Assembly: GCA_017436915.1 (NCBI GenBank)
Contig: JAFSCE010000003.1
Coordinates: 1-50,018, forward strand
Source: Clostridia bacterium
GTDB taxonomy: Bacteria > Bacillota > Clostridia > Oscillospirales > Acutalibacteraceae
Direction: 5' to 3'
DNA length: 50,018 nt
Part shown: positions 33,725 through 42,353 of the stretch, in pieces
Layout of the letters: each line of letters starts with the position of its first letter
How positions within the stretch are numbered: position 1 is the first letter of the stretch
Notes under the pieces: generated by a model
What the model was told of the DNA's origin: nothing
The model's database searches: none
The model's input: the letters and a program-made list of their open reading frames with translations, nothing else
Program-made: the position numbers and the translations under genes

Positions 33725-34351
33725 ATGGCAAGATATACCGGTGCGGTGTGCAGACTTTGCCGCCGTGAAGGACAGAAATTGTTTTTGAAGGGCGAGCGTT
33801 GCTATACCGGCAAATGCGCCGTTGCCCGCCGTGCGTACGCACCCGGCCAGCATGGTCAGGCCCGTAACCGCAAGGCATCTGAATACGGCAAACAGCTCCG
33901 TACGAAACAGTACGCAAGACGTTACTACGGTGTGCTCGAGGGTCAGTTCCGTCACTATTTTGAGATGGCGACCAAGATGACCGGCGTGACGGGTGAAAAC
34001 CTGCTCCGTTTGCTCGAGTCCCGTCTGGATAATGTTGTGTATCGCCTGGGCTATGCCAGCTCCCGTGCAGAAGCTCGTCAGCTGGTTACTCAGGGACATT
34101 TCACGGTTAACGGCCGCAAGGTCAACATTCCGTCTTACCTGACCAAGGTCGGCGAGGCGATTGCCGTGAAAGAAAACAGCCGCGCGCTTGATAAAATGAA
34201 AGCTATCGCTGAGGCGAACAGCTCTCGTCCCGTTCCGAAGTGGCTCGAGAAGACCGCTGAATGGGAAGCCAAGATCGCTGCGGTGCCTGCTCGTGAAGAC
34301 ATTGATCTTCCGATCGAGGAAACCCTTATCGTCGAGTTGTACTCGAAATAA
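33725..34351 (+). CDS. rpsD: 30S ribosomal protein S4, zinc type
   Basis: S4 starts small-subunit assembly and affects fidelity. The 208-residue protein carries four N-terminal cysteines (9, 12, 26, 31) that form the zinc site of the C+ form, and an S4 RNA-binding domain ([25 protein letters not shown]) near residues 95-120. A 103-base gap with a hairpin separates it from rpoA. Confidence 0.97.
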   Translation: MARYTGAVCRLCRREGQKLFLKGERCYTGKCAVARRAYAPGQHGQARNRKASEYGKQLRTKQYARRYYGVLEGQFRHYFEMATKMTGVTGENLLRLLESRLDNVVYRLGYASSRAEARQLVTQGHFTVNGRKVNIPSYLTKVGEAIAVKENSRALDKMKAIAEANSSRPVPKWLEKTAEWEAKIAAVPAREDIDLPIEETLIVELYSK

Positions 34352-34393
34352 TCCGAGCTTTTGCACAGTGTTGCAAGTTCGCACGACACATTA

Positions 34394-34432
34394 CGAAACG
34401 CGCGCGCACGCGTTGTGCGCGTAGCCATTTCG
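34394..34432 (+). other. Hairpin between rpsD and rpoA
   Basis: CGCGCAC (34403-34409) pairs with GTGCGCG (34415-34421), and an outer CGAAA (34394-34398) pairs with TTTCG (34428-34432). No T-run follows. It is a plausible RNA processing or stability element ahead of the RNA polymerase subunit gene. Confidence 0.5.
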
Positions 34433-34454
34433 TTCATTAAAAGGAGGGTTTTGA

Positions 34455-35408
34455 ATGATAGAGATTGAGAAGCCCAGAATTGAAGCGTTGGACCTCGCTG
34501 CAGACGGCACCTACGGTCGCTTTGTTGTTGAACCGTTGGAAAGAGGTTACGGCACGACTCTCGGTAACAGCCTGCGTCGTGTACTGCTCTCCTCACTGCC
34601 GGGTGTGGCGGTCACTTCCGTTAAAATCGACGGCGTTCTTCATGAGTTTTCCACCATTGAAGGTGTGAAAGAAGATGTGACGGAGATTATCCTGAACATC
34701 AAGGATCTGGTTCTGAACCTGAACGGTGAAGGACCGAAAACCGTGTACATTGAAGCTCAGGGCCCCTGTGAGGTCACGGCGGGTTCTATCAAATGTGACA
34801 GCGAAGTGGAGATCCTGCGTCCCGAAACGCATATCGCGACGCTTGGTGAAAACGGCAAGCTGAACATGGAAATCACTCTGGATAAGGGCCGCGGTTATGT
34901 TCCTGCTGAGCGTAACAAGCAGATCATGCAGCCCGTTATCGGCGTGATTCCGGTTGACTCCATCTACACGCCCGTGGTCAAGGTCAACTACGCGGTCAGC
35001 AATACCCGCGTGGGTCAGATCACCGACTACGACAAGCTGAGCTTGGAGGTTTGGACCAACGGTACCATCTCTGCTCAGGAAGCTGTTTCGTTGGCAGCAA
35101 AGATCATCACCGATCATCTGGCACTGTTCGTGGATCTCTCCGGCGAGATGTATGCCGGCGACTCCATCATGGTCGAGAAAGACGACAAGGGCAAGGAGAA
35201 GGCGCTCGAAATGACGATCGAAGAACTTGATCTGTCGGTCCGTTCCTTCAACTGCTTAAAGCGTGCCGGTATCAACACGGTGGAAGATCTGACCAACAAG
35301 ACCGAGGACGACATGATGAAGGTCCGCAACCTCGGCCGCAAGTCTTTGGAAGAAGTTATCAACAAACTGGCGTCGTTGGGCTTTAGCTTGCGCGACGAAG
35401 AGGAATAA
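34455..35408 (+). CDS. rpoA: RNA polymerase subunit alpha
   Basis: Alpha dimerises to nucleate RNA polymerase and contacts promoter UP elements and activators. The 317-residue protein has the N-terminal assembly domain ([29 protein letters not shown]). The C-terminal helix-hairpin-helix domain ([34 protein letters not shown]) is after about residue 245. AAAGGAGGG precedes the ATG. Confidence 0.97.
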   Translation: MIEIEKPRIEALDLAADGTYGRFVVEPLERGYGTTLGNSLRRVLLSSLPGVAVTSVKIDGVLHEFSTIEGVKEDVTEIILNIKDLVLNLNGEGPKTVYIEAQGPCEVTAGSIKCDSEVEILRPETHIATLGENGKLNMEITLDKGRGYVPAERNKQIMQPVIGVIPVDSIYTPVVKVNYAVSNTRVGQITDYDKLSLEVWTNGTISAQEAVSLAAKIITDHLALFVDLSGEMYAGDSIMVEKDDKGKEKALEMTIEELDLSVRSFNCLKRAGINTVEDLTNKTEDDMMKVRNLGRKSLEEVINKLASLGFSLRDEEE

Positions 35409-35449
35409 GGAAATCTATTCCGCAGAATTCTGAAAAGGAGTGAATTCAC

Positions 35450-35794
35450 ATGCCCGGAACTCGTAAGCTCGGCAGACCTACCGCTTCGCGTATGGCGATG
35501 CTGAGAGCGATGGTGACCTTCCTGCTGGAAAAAGGCCGTATCGAAACGACCGTTACCCGCGCCAAGGAAGTTCGCGCCATGGCAGAAAAAATGATCACGA
35601 TCGCAAAACAGCCGACTCTGGCTAATAAGCGACTGGTGTTCTCTTTTGTGACGAAAGAGAGCGTTTGCAAGAAATTGTTTGATGAGATCGCGCCTTCCTA
35701 TGAGGGTCGCAACGGCGGTTACACCCGCATCATCAAGATCGGCGCCCGCCGCGGTGACGCTGCGGAGATGGCCATCATCGAGCTCGTGAAATAA
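35450..35794 (+). CDS. rplQ: 50S ribosomal protein L17
   Basis: L17 lies near the tunnel exit. The 114-residue protein begins [22 protein letters not shown] and ends [14 protein letters not shown] as the family does. It is the last gene of the superoperon; the ECF transporter genes that often follow in Bacillota are absent here, and a terminator comes next. Confidence 0.96.
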   Translation: MPGTRKLGRPTASRMAMLRAMVTFLLEKGRIETTVTRAKEVRAMAEKMITIAKQPTLANKRLVFSFVTKESVCKKLFDEIAPSYEGRNGGYTRIIKIGARRGDAAEMAIIELVK

Positions 35795-35806
35795 GTCACA
35801 ACAATC

Positions 35807-35841
35807 AAAAAGCCCTCGTCCATTTGGACGAGGGCTTTTTT
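35807..35841 (+). terminator. Terminator of the ribosomal superoperon
   Basis: AAAAGCCCTCGTCCA and TGGACGAGGGCTTTT pair around TT, followed by TT, 13 bases after the rplQ stop. Confidence 0.92.
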
Positions 35842-35850
35842 GATGAATAA

Positions 35851-35905
35851 TGAATGATGAATAGTGAAGAATGAAAAATTAAGGTGTCGCGAGGGGCGCG
35901 ACTGA
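35851..35905 (+). repeat. Dispersed intergenic repeat, copy 2
   Basis: Second copy of the 55-base unit at 176-230, gap-free, about 49 of 55 positions the same, ending in GTCGCG...CGCGAC. As with copy 1 it begins about ten bases after a terminator. The following bases (about 35910-35960) form another palindromic unit with CTCCCTC/GAGGGAG arms around a GTCGGC/GCCGAC hairpin. Confidence 0.7.
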
Positions 35906-35961
35906 TGTTTTCTCTCCCTCCGTCGGCATTCGCCGACACCATCCTGGTCAGAGGGAGGCAT

Positions 35962-35996
35962 AAAAAGGAGTCGACGCTTTGCGTCGACTCCTTTTT
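35962..35996. terminator. Bidirectional terminator (galE side)
   Basis: AAAAAGGAGTCGACGC and GCGTCGACTCCTTTTT form a perfect 16-bp stem with a TTT loop. It lies ten bases beyond the minus-strand galE stop and can also stop read-through from rplQ. Confidence 0.92.
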
Positions 35997-36005
35997 GCGG
36001 ATTTG

Positions 36006-37022
36006 TTAGTTTTTATATCCCTTGGGGTTTTGGGATTGCCAGCGCCAAGCGTCGCGGCACATATCCTCAAGGCCGAATTCCGCTTCCCAACCGAGCAGCT
36101 CTTTGGCTTTGGCGGGGTTGGAATAGCAGGTGCCAATATCGCCGGGGCGGCGATCGACGATGGCAAAGGGGACGGGAACGTTGTTGACTTTCTCAAAGGT
36201 TTTAACAAGGTCCAAAACGCTGTAACCGGTGCCGGTGCCGAGGTTGACCGCCTCGATGCCGGTGGTCTTCAGCGCGTAATTGACAGCGCAGACGTGGCCG
36301 CGGGCAAGGTCGACGACGTGGATATAGTCGCGCACACCCGTGCCGTCGGGTGTATCGTAATCGTTACCGAAGACGGACAGCTTCTCGCGCTTGCCGACGG
36401 CAACCTGCGTGACGTACGGCATAAGGTTGTTCGGGATGCCGCTGGGATCTTCACCGATGCGGCCGCTCTTGTGCGCGCCGATGGGGTTGAAATACCGAAG
36501 CAGGACGACAGACCACTCGGGATCGGATACGCAGAGATCTTGCAGGATGCATTCGATCATAAACTTGGTGCGGCCGTACGGATTGGTGACGGCACCGACC
36601 TCCATTGTTTCATTCAGCGGGGAGGGGTTGTTCATGCCGTACACAGTGGCAGACGAGCTGAACACCATGCGTTTGCAGCCAAACTCGCGCATGACACTGC
36701 ACAGCACGAGCGTACCGTTGACGTTGTTATCGAAATACTCGAGCGGTTTTTCGACCGATTCGCCGACCGCTTTGAGCCCTGCGAAATGAATGACAACGTC
36801 AATATCGTTCTCTTTAAAAATGCGGCGGAGGCCTTCGGCATCGCGAATGTCGCACTCGTAGAACGGGAAATCCTTGCCGGAGAGTTCTTTGACGCGGTTC
36901 AGCGCCTCGATATCGGAGTTGTAGAAGTTATCCAGCACCACGATATCGTGACCGGATGAGAGCAGTTCAATGCAGGTGTGGCTGCCGATATAGCCGCAGC
37001 CGCCGGTAATCAATATTGACAT
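36006..37022 (-). CDS. galE: UDP-glucose/UDP-N-acetylglucosamine 4-epimerase
   Basis: It interconverts UDP-glucose and UDP-galactose, and in some forms the N-acetyl sugars. The 338-residue short-chain dehydrogenase starts SILITGGCGYIGSHT (NAD site) and has the catalytic Tyr-x3-Lys in NPYGRTKF around residue 150. ATG 37022 follows GGGAGGAACC on the minus strand; longer readings lack a ribosome site. It diverges from a sugar nucleotidyltransferase and a NahK-like kinase, which suggests N-acetylhexosamine use among its roles. Confidence 0.93.
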   Translation of the reverse strand: MSILITGGCGYIGSHTCIELLSSGHDIVVLDNFYNSDIEALNRVKELSGKDFPFYECDIRDAEGLRRIFKENDIDVVIHFAGLKAVGESVEKPLEYFDNNVNGTLVLCSVMREFGCKRMVFSSSATVYGMNNPSPLNETMEVGAVTNPYGRTKFMIECILQDLCVSDPEWSVVLLRYFNPIGAHKSGRIGEDPSGIPNNLMPYVTQVAVGKREKLSVFGNDYDTPDGTGVRDYIHVVDLARGHVCAVNYALKTTGIEAVNLGTGTGYSVLDLVKTFEKVNNVPVPFAIVDRRPGDIGTCYSNPAKAKELLGWEAEFGLEDMCRDAWRWQSQNPKGYKN

Positions 37023-37052
37023 TTTTGGTTCCTCCCAGTATAGTATAAGTAC

Positions 37053-37081
37053 AGTATAGCGTACTCCTCTGTATTTTTCAA
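37053..37081 (-). promoter_or_regulatory. Promoter of galE
   Basis: On the minus strand TTGAAA (37081-37076), 17 bases and TATACT (37058-37053) precede galE by about 30 bases. Confidence 0.8.
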
Positions 37082-37132
37082 CGATAACATGCGGTTGTGG
37101 CGAAAAATACACGATTTTTGCCAAAACGGCTA

Positions 37133-37161
37133 TTGCGCGAAACGGACAGGCGGAGTACGAT
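37133..37161 (+). promoter_or_regulatory. Promoter of the nucleotidyltransferase-nahK pair
   Basis: TTGCGC (37133-37138), a 17-base spacer and TACGAT (37156-37161) lie 33 bases before the start codon. The fit is moderate. Confidence 0.5.
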
Positions 37162-37194
37162 AGAGGAGTATTATAAGGAAAAGAGGATCTTAAC

Positions 37195-38106
37195 ATGAAA
37201 CCGACTCTCGTAATTATGGCTGCCGGCATGGGTAGCCGCTTTGGCGGACTGAAACAGTTGACTCCCGTTGGTCCGAACGGTCAATTACTGATTGATTACT
37301 CAATATACGATGCGATCCAGGCCGGATTCGGCAAGATCGTGTTCGTTATCAAGCACGCGATCGAAAAGGAGTTTAAGGAGTTGCTCGGCGACCGTATTGC
37401 TGCGAAGTTCCCGGTGGAATACGTGTACCAAGAGTTGGATCGTTTGCCCGAGGGATACACTGTTCCTGAAGGTCGCACCAAGCCGTGGGGAACTGCGCAT
37501 GCGATTCTGTGCTGCCGCGGCGTGGTGAACGAGCCGTTCATGGTCATTAACGCGGACGATTTTTACGGTCGTGAAAGTTATCAGCTGTTAGCGGATTTCT
37601 TGTCCAAGCCGCAGCCGGAGGGGCCGATGTCGTTTGCTATGTCGGCGTATATTTTGGAAAACACACTGACCGAAAACGGGTACGTGTCCCGCGGTATTTG
37701 CTCGGTGGACGAAAACGGCAAGCTGTGCGGTCTTGTGGAGCGCACCCACATTGAAATGGTGGACGGCAAAGCACAGTTTAGTGAAGACGACGGTAAAACG
37801 TGGGAAGTATTGCCCGCCGGTTGCGCCGTTTCGATGAACGCGTGGGCGTTCCCTGCCGAGATGCTGGATCATCTGGATGAGCGTTTTAAGGCGTTTTTGG
37901 ATACGACGGCGAAAGCCAATCCCGCAAAAGCGGAGTTCTTCCTGCCGTTTGCGGTCAACGATATGATGGCGGACGGCGAGGCGACGACCACGGTGTTGCG
38001 TACCCCTGACCGTTGGTATGGCATGACCTATGCGGAAGATAAGATCGACGTGCAGAACGCGATTGCGGATATGACCGAAAAAGGCATTTATCCTGCCGAT
38101 ATGTAA
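37195..38106 (+). CDS. Sugar-phosphate nucleotidyltransferase
   Basis: The 303-residue protein has the nucleotidyltransferase fold with MAAGMGSRFGGLKQLTPVG at the N-terminus and the metal-binding VINADDFYG near residue 120. These enzymes join a sugar 1-phosphate to UTP or another NTP. The next gene encodes a NahK-like hexosamine 1-kinase, so N-acetylhexosamine 1-phosphate is the likely substrate and, with galE, the product would be a UDP-HexNAc. Exact substrate is inference. It is shorter than GlmU and lacks the acetyltransferase half. Confidence 0.82.
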   Translation: MKPTLVIMAAGMGSRFGGLKQLTPVGPNGQLLIDYSIYDAIQAGFGKIVFVIKHAIEKEFKELLGDRIAAKFPVEYVYQELDRLPEGYTVPEGRTKPWGTAHAILCCRGVVNEPFMVINADDFYGRESYQLLADFLSKPQPEGPMSFAMSAYILENTLTENGYVSRGICSVDENGKLCGLVERTHIEMVDGKAQFSEDDGKTWEVLPAGCAVSMNAWAFPAEMLDHLDERFKAFLDTTAKANPAKAEFFLPFAVNDMMADGEATTTVLRTPDRWYGMTYAEDKIDVQNAIADMTEKGIYPADM

Positions 38107-38119
38107 GGAGCATACAAAC

Positions 38120-39199
38120 ATGAACATGGTAGAGATTGCAAAACAATTTGCACTGGACCGCGAGCCGCTCACTGCTGAGCCGTACGGTTGCGGACATATT
38201 AACGACACCTACTGCGTGCAGGCGGCTGACAAACGCTATATTCTGCAACGCATCAACCACAACGTGTTCCCGAACGTCGAGGGGCTCATGAGCAATATTC
38301 AGCGCGTGACCGAGACCATCCGTGAAAAGGTGGTGGCGGCGGGCGGCGATCCCGAGCGCGAGTGCTTGCAGATCATCCCGGCCAAGGACGGCAAAGCGTA
38401 TTTGAAGCACGAAGGCAACTATTATCGGATGTACGTGTTCGTGGAACGCACGCTGTCGTTGCAGACGGTGGAAAATCCGATCCATTTCTATTATTCCGCC
38501 GTGGCGTTTGGTCAGTTCCAGCGCCGTTTGGCGGATTTCCCGGCGGAAACGCTTAGTGAAGCGATCCCGAATTTCCACAACACCGTGAACCGCTATAAGA
38601 ATTTTGAAGCGGCGGTGGCGGCGGATAAGATGGGACGTGCCGCGTCGCTGAAAGAGGAGATCGCGTTCGTGCGTGAGCGCAAAGCGGATACCGAATTGGT
38701 CGTTTCTCTGCTGGCGAGCGGTGAGTTGCCGCTGCGCGTGACGCACAACGATACGAAGCTTAACAACGTGCTGCTTGACGACGAGACCGGCAAGCCCATG
38801 GCGGTGATCGATCTGGATACCGTAATGCCCGGCTCGGCACTGTACGATTTCGGCGACAGCATCCGTTTCGGTACCAATCCTGCGGCGGAGGACGAGACCG
38901 ATCTTTCCAAAGTTTATTGCGACGTTTCGTTGTTTGAAGAATACACCAAGGGCTTCTTGGAGGCCTGCGGCGAGAGCTTGACGGCAAAAGAAAAAGAATT
39001 GCTGCCGTTCTCGGGCTATTTGATGACGCTGGAATGCGGTATTCGTTTCCTTACCGACTATCTGGAAGGCGATACCTATTTCAAAATTCATTATCCCGAG
39101 CAGAATCTCCACCGTTGCCACACCCAGTTTAAGTTGGCGGCAGACATCCAAGCGAAGATGGACGAGTTGTGCGAGATCGTGAAAAAGTACGATAAATAA
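38120..39199 (+). CDS. nahK: N-acetylhexosamine 1-kinase-like protein (NahK family)
   Basis: This 359-residue aminoglycoside-phosphotransferase-fold kinase matches the length and motifs of NahK/LnpB from Bifidobacterium, which phosphorylates GlcNAc and GalNAc at C1. Visible motifs are GHINDTYCV in the nucleotide loop, the catalytic THNDTKLNNVLLD and the metal site AVIDLDTVMPGS. It is 14 bases behind the nucleotidyltransferase gene with GGAG ahead of the ATG. No lacto-N-biose phosphorylase gene is adjacent, so the free sugar may come from another route, possibly the GH109-like enzyme at 42354. Confidence 0.87.
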   Translation: MNMVEIAKQFALDREPLTAEPYGCGHINDTYCVQAADKRYILQRINHNVFPNVEGLMSNIQRVTETIREKVVAAGGDPERECLQIIPAKDGKAYLKHEGNYYRMYVFVERTLSLQTVENPIHFYYSAVAFGQFQRRLADFPAETLSEAIPNFHNTVNRYKNFEAAVAADKMGRAASLKEEIAFVRERKADTELVVSLLASGELPLRVTHNDTKLNNVLLDDETGKPMAVIDLDTVMPGSALYDFGDSIRFGTNPAAEDETDLSKVYCDVSLFEEYTKGFLEACGESLTAKEKELLPFSGYLMTLECGIRFLTDYLEGDTYFKIHYPEQNLHRCHTQFKLAADIQAKMDELCEIVKKYDK

Positions 39200-39203
39200 G
39201 AGC

Positions 39204-39275
39204 GATTGTTTTGACAATCCCCCAGTCATTTGCTTCGCAAATGCCGGCCCCCTTTACACAAGGGGGCCTTTTTTG
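39204..39275 (+). repeat. Hairpin mosaic ending in a terminator
   Basis: Three hairpins lie in a row: GATTGT/ACAATC (39204-39219), CATTTGC/GCAAATG with TTC loop (39227-39243), and GGCCCCCTT/AAGGGGGCC (39246-39268) followed by TTTTTTG. The last is a good terminator for nahK. The layout resembles the palindromic unit at 35910-35960 and looks like an intergenic repeat family that supplies terminators. Confidence 0.7.
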
Positions 39276-39304
39276 TTGACAAGTGTCGGCAGATATGATA
39301 TAGT
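39276..39304 (+). promoter_or_regulatory. Promoter ahead of the lysine riboswitch
   Basis: TTGACA (39276-39281), 17 bases and TATAGT (39299-39304) sit 17 bases before the riboswitch. The -35 box abuts the T-tract of the preceding terminator. Confidence 0.85.
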
Positions 39305-39320
39305 CAAAACATAAATCGTA

Positions 39321-39474
39321 GATAGAGGTGCGAAACACATCAGTAGCGCGAACAACTCACAGGTGCGAGCGCGCGAAAGGGTGTTTTGCCGAAGTTTCGG
39401 GAGCGGGCCCTGCCGCACCGACGCTGGTTGGCTGCAAAATATGTTGTCAACTGTCACAACCGTGGAGCGCTATC
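39321..39474 (+). promoter_or_regulatory. Lysine riboswitch aptamer (L box)
   Basis: The conserved pieces appear in order: GATAGAGGTGCG, AGTA, GCGAAAGG, GCCGAAG, GCTGG, CTGTCACA and TGGAGCGCTATC. P1 is GATAG (39321-39325) with CTATC (39470-39474). These match the L-box consensus known from Bacillus subtilis lysC. It responds to free lysine by family knowledge. Confidence 0.95.
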
Positions 39475-39477
39475 GAT

Positions 39478-39533
39478 CAAATCGTCTGTTTGTCGTGGTC
39501 GTTCCATAAGGTGCGATCACGATTTGTTTTTTG
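39478..39533 (+). terminator. Riboswitch expression platform: terminator and antiterminator
   Basis: TCGTGGTCG (39493-39501) and CGATCACGA (39514-39522) form a stem followed by TTTGTTTTTTG, the terminator. CAAATCGT (39478-39485), just after P1, is a perfect complement of ACGATTTG (39519-39526) and could form the competing antiterminator. Lysine binding should therefore turn the transporter gene off. Confidence 0.85.
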
Positions 39534-39548
39534 TAGGAGGGAATGTTT

Positions 39549-41360
39549 ATGAAAAGAACCAGAAGACCCCGCTGGCTGACGGTTTCCATCATGTGCTTGG
39601 TTGTGTTTTTCGTAACGACCTTTGCGCTGACGGTATCGGCAGACGGCGACACGACGACAGTCGGCGCGACGCCTTCGAGCGACGTGGTGTTCACATTGGA
39701 CGACGTGGAGTACGATCTGTCGGACGGCGAATCGGCACAGGCGTACGTGGACGGCTATGCGGACAACCTGAATGCGGATCCCGATTTTGATACGCATTTG
39801 GAGAAAGCGCTTGCCACTGTTCGTGAATCGGTGGGACAATATGCTACCATCTGGGCATTGTTGCCGCCGGTGATCGCTATTGTGTTGGCGCTGATTACCA
39901 AAGAGGTGTATTCCTCGCTGTTTGTTGGTATTTTGGCAGGAGGCCTGATCTATTCCGGCTTTAACTTTGAGGGTACGGTCGTTCACGTGATCAGCGACGG
40001 TTTTGTGGCGAGCTTGGCTGACAGCTACAACGTTGGTATTTTGCTGTTCCTCGTGATGCTTGGTGCCTTGGTTGCTATGATGAACAAGGCGGGCGGTTCC
40101 GCGGCGTTCGGCCGTTGGGCGACGAAGCATATCAAGAGCCGTATTGGCGCGCAGTTGGCGACGATCGCTCTCGGTGTTCTGATCTTCGTGGATGACTATT
40201 TTAACTGCTTGACGGTAGGTTCCGTTATGCGTCCCGTGACGGATGCGCAGAAGATCTCCCGTGCGAAGCTGTCGTACCTCATTGACGCGACGGCGGCACC
40301 GATTTGCATTATCGCTCCGATTTCTTCGTGGGCGGCGGCGGTGTCCGGCTTTGCGGCGGGCAGCGGCGCTGCGAACGGTATGGCGCTGTTTATCAGTGCA
40401 ATTCCGTACAACTTCTATGCACTTCTTACCATTGCGATGATGATCTTCCTTGCGGTGACACAGACCGAGTTTGGCCCGATGAAGAAGCATGAGGATAATG
40501 CGAAAAACGGCGATATCTTTACTGTTGAGGTGGAAGAGGCCGTTGAGAATATGCAGGGTAATCCCAAAGGGCGTGTGTGGGATCTGGTGGTGCCGATCCT
40601 GTTCTTGGTCGCTTCCTGCATCGTCGGTATGATCTACTCCGGCGGCTTCTTTACCGCTGATTCGGAAGGATATCAAAACTTTATTACGGCGTTCTCTAAC
40701 TGTGATGCGTCGGTTGGTCTGGCGTACGGCTCGGTGGTCGCCTTGTTGTTTGCGGTGATCTATTTCTCGCTGCGCGGTGTGATCTCGTTTAAAAACTGCA
40801 TGGCGTGCGTGCCCGAGGGCTTCAAGCTGATGGTACCCGCGATCATGATCTTAACCTGTGCTTGGACACTGAAAGCAATGACCGACAGTTTGGGTGCAAA
40901 GATCTTTATTTCCCAGATCGTGGAGCAATCCGCCGGCTCGTTCGCGTTGTTCCTGCCCGCTATCATCTTCCTGATCGCGGTGGGGCTGTCCTTTGCGACC
41001 GGTACCTCGTGGGGTACGTTCGGCATCCTCATTCCGATCGTGCTCAGCGTGTTCGGTGCTGAGTCCGGTGTGATTACCGTTATCGCGATCTCCGCTTGTA
41101 TGGCCGGTGCGGTGTGCGGTGACCATTGCTCGCCGATTTCGGATACTACCATCATGGCATCTGCCGGTGCACAGTGCAACCACATTGCACACGTGTCTAC
41201 GCAGTTGCCGTATGCGTTGCTCGTTGCCGGTGTGTCGTTTATCGGCTACGTGCTGTGCGGTTTCGTACAGAATGCGTGGGTGGTACTGCCCATCTGCTTG
41301 GTGCTGTTGTTTGCCGCGATCCTCGCGATCCGTGCGATCCAAAAGCGCATGGCGGCGTAA
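39549..41360 (+). CDS. NhaC-family carrier under lysine control, likely lysine transporter
   Basis: The 603-residue membrane protein has about 11-12 helices of the NhaC antiporter family, with the conserved DDYFNCLTVGSVMRPV and AGAVCGDHCSPISDTTIMAS segments. NhaC proteins under L-box control have been proposed as lysine transporters (called LysW). Before the carrier core is an N-terminal extension: a signal-like helix (about 9-30) and an acidic external segment of about 75 residues. AGGAGG fits the ATG at 39549 better than the one at 39543. Transport of lysine is inferred from the riboswitch; substrate and coupling ion are not shown. Confidence 0.88.
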   Translation: MKRTRRPRWLTVSIMCLVVFFVTTFALTVSADGDTTTVGATPSSDVVFTLDDVEYDLSDGESAQAYVDGYADNLNADPDFDTHLEKALATVRESVGQYATIWALLPPVIAIVLALITKEVYSSLFVGILAGGLIYSGFNFEGTVVHVISDGFVASLADSYNVGILLFLVMLGALVAMMNKAGGSAAFGRWATKHIKSRIGAQLATIALGVLIFVDDYFNCLTVGSVMRPVTDAQKISRAKLSYLIDATAAPICIIAPISSWAAAVSGFAAGSGAANGMALFISAIPYNFYALLTIAMMIFLAVTQTEFGPMKKHEDNAKNGDIFTVEVEEAVENMQGNPKGRVWDLVVPILFLVASCIVGMIYSGGFFTADSEGYQNFITAFSNCDASVGLAYGSVVALLFAVIYFSLRGVISFKNCMACVPEGFKLMVPAIMILTCAWTLKAMTDSLGAKIFISQIVEQSAGSFALFLPAIIFLIAVGLSFATGTSWGTFGILIPIVLSVFGAESGVITVIAISACMAGAVCGDHCSPISDTTIMASAGAQCNHIAHVSTQLPYALLVAGVSFIGYVLCGFVQNAWVVLPICLVLLFAAILAIRAIQKRMAA

Positions 41361-41368
41361 ATCGTTAT

Positions 41369-41407
41369 AAAAAAAGCGCCCCGACTATCAGTCGGGGCGC
41401 TTTTTTA
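41369..41407. terminator. Bidirectional terminator between the carrier and araC-type gene
   Basis: AAAAAGCGCCCCGAC and GTCGGGGCGCTTTTT pair around TATCA. It overlaps the last codon of the convergent AraC-type gene. Confidence 0.92.
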
Positions 41408-42214
41408 TTGTGATTGATGGCGGTAGGCGAGGGCGGTCATACCCGTTGCCGACTTAAAGGTTTTCATGAAATGCAGTTCATCGTTAAACCCACAGGAGAG
41501 TGCGACGGTCTTGACGGGGAGGTTTCCGCCTGCCAACAGATGCTTCGCGTGCTCTAAACGGCGGGTGATGAGATACTGCTTGACCGATACGCCGTAGGCG
41601 GCTTTAAATTGCCGGCACAAATGCGAGTGACTGATGTATAGAGTCTGGCAAAGCTTTTCGATGGAAAAGCTGTTGCTGGTAAAGTTGGCATCGACGATCT
41701 CCTTGGCGCTTTCCATACTGCGCGGTTGTATGGCTTGGCGGCAACGGTGAACGACCTCATAAAACGCCGAGAGGACCAAGTAGTAGTCGTCCGTGCTGCC
41801 GAGTGACAAAAACAACCGTTCCAGGCACGAGCGGATGGCTTGCGGGAAAGGGGCAGTGCGAACGGGCGCTTGCTCCGAAAAGCCCATGAGGTTACCGTAC
41901 CGTGCGGCTTGGTCACCGTTAAATGAAAACCACACGTATTCCCACGGGTCGGTGGGGTCGGGGTAGTACAAAATGGGCTCGTTCGGCGGCAGAAAGAAAA
42001 GCGAATCCGCACCGACGGCATAGGTGTTGCCACCGAAGGTCAGCGTTCCTTTTCCGCTGATAACGTAATGCAGGGTGTAATACCCTTGCAGGCGCGGGGA
42101 ATGGATCGGTGTCAGGTCGGACTTTGAAAAGTCGTTGTAACCGAGGTTGACGATATGCAGATCGCCCTCTGATAAAAAGAAACGGGAATCTTGTGATGAA
42201 AGAAATTTACCCAT
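41405..42214 (-). CDS. AraC family transcriptional regulator
   Basis: The 269-residue protein has an N-terminal cupin sensor domain (about 1-155; GYYTLHYVISGKGTLTFGG, FFLPPNEPILYYPD) and a C-terminal pair of helix-turn-helix motifs (IEKLCQTLYISHSHLCRQFKAAYG, then VKTVALSCGFNDELHFMKTFK). This class usually senses a sugar or glycoside and activates nearby catabolic genes. It diverges from a GH109-like glycosidase gene, which is the probable target. ATG 42214 follows GGGTGA; an in-frame GTG lies nine bases earlier. Confidence 0.92.
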   Translation of the reverse strand: MGKFLSSQDSRFFLSEGDLHIVNLGYNDFSKSDLTPIHSPRLQGYYTLHYVISGKGTLTFGGNTYAVGADSLFFLPPNEPILYYPDPTDPWEYVWFSFNGDQAARYGNLMGFSEQAPVRTAPFPQAIRSCLERLFLSLGSTDDYYLVLSAFYEVVHRCRQAIQPRSMESAKEIVDANFTSNSFSIEKLCQTLYISHSHLCRQFKAAYGVSVKQYLITRRLEHAKHLLAGGNLPVKTVALSCGFNDELHFMKTFKSATGMTALAYRHQSQ

Positions 42215-42299
42215 AAGTATCACCCAAAATCAGTGTAACATATCAAAAGAAAAAAGTAAAGATGATAAAAAAACACAGTTTTTGTGATAGAAAATCCCA

Positions 42300-42328
42300 T
42301 TGTACCGGTTGTCGATGAGCGATATGAT
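42300..42328 (+). promoter_or_regulatory. Promoter of the GH109-like gene
   Basis: TTGTAC (42300-42305), 17 bases and TATGAT (42323-42328) lie in the divergent region with the AraC-type gene. The 75 bases upstream are A/T-rich and could hold the regulator site, but I saw no clear direct repeats. Confidence 0.7.
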
Positions 42329-42353
42329 AAAGAAAAAAGGAAAAGGAGCGAAA

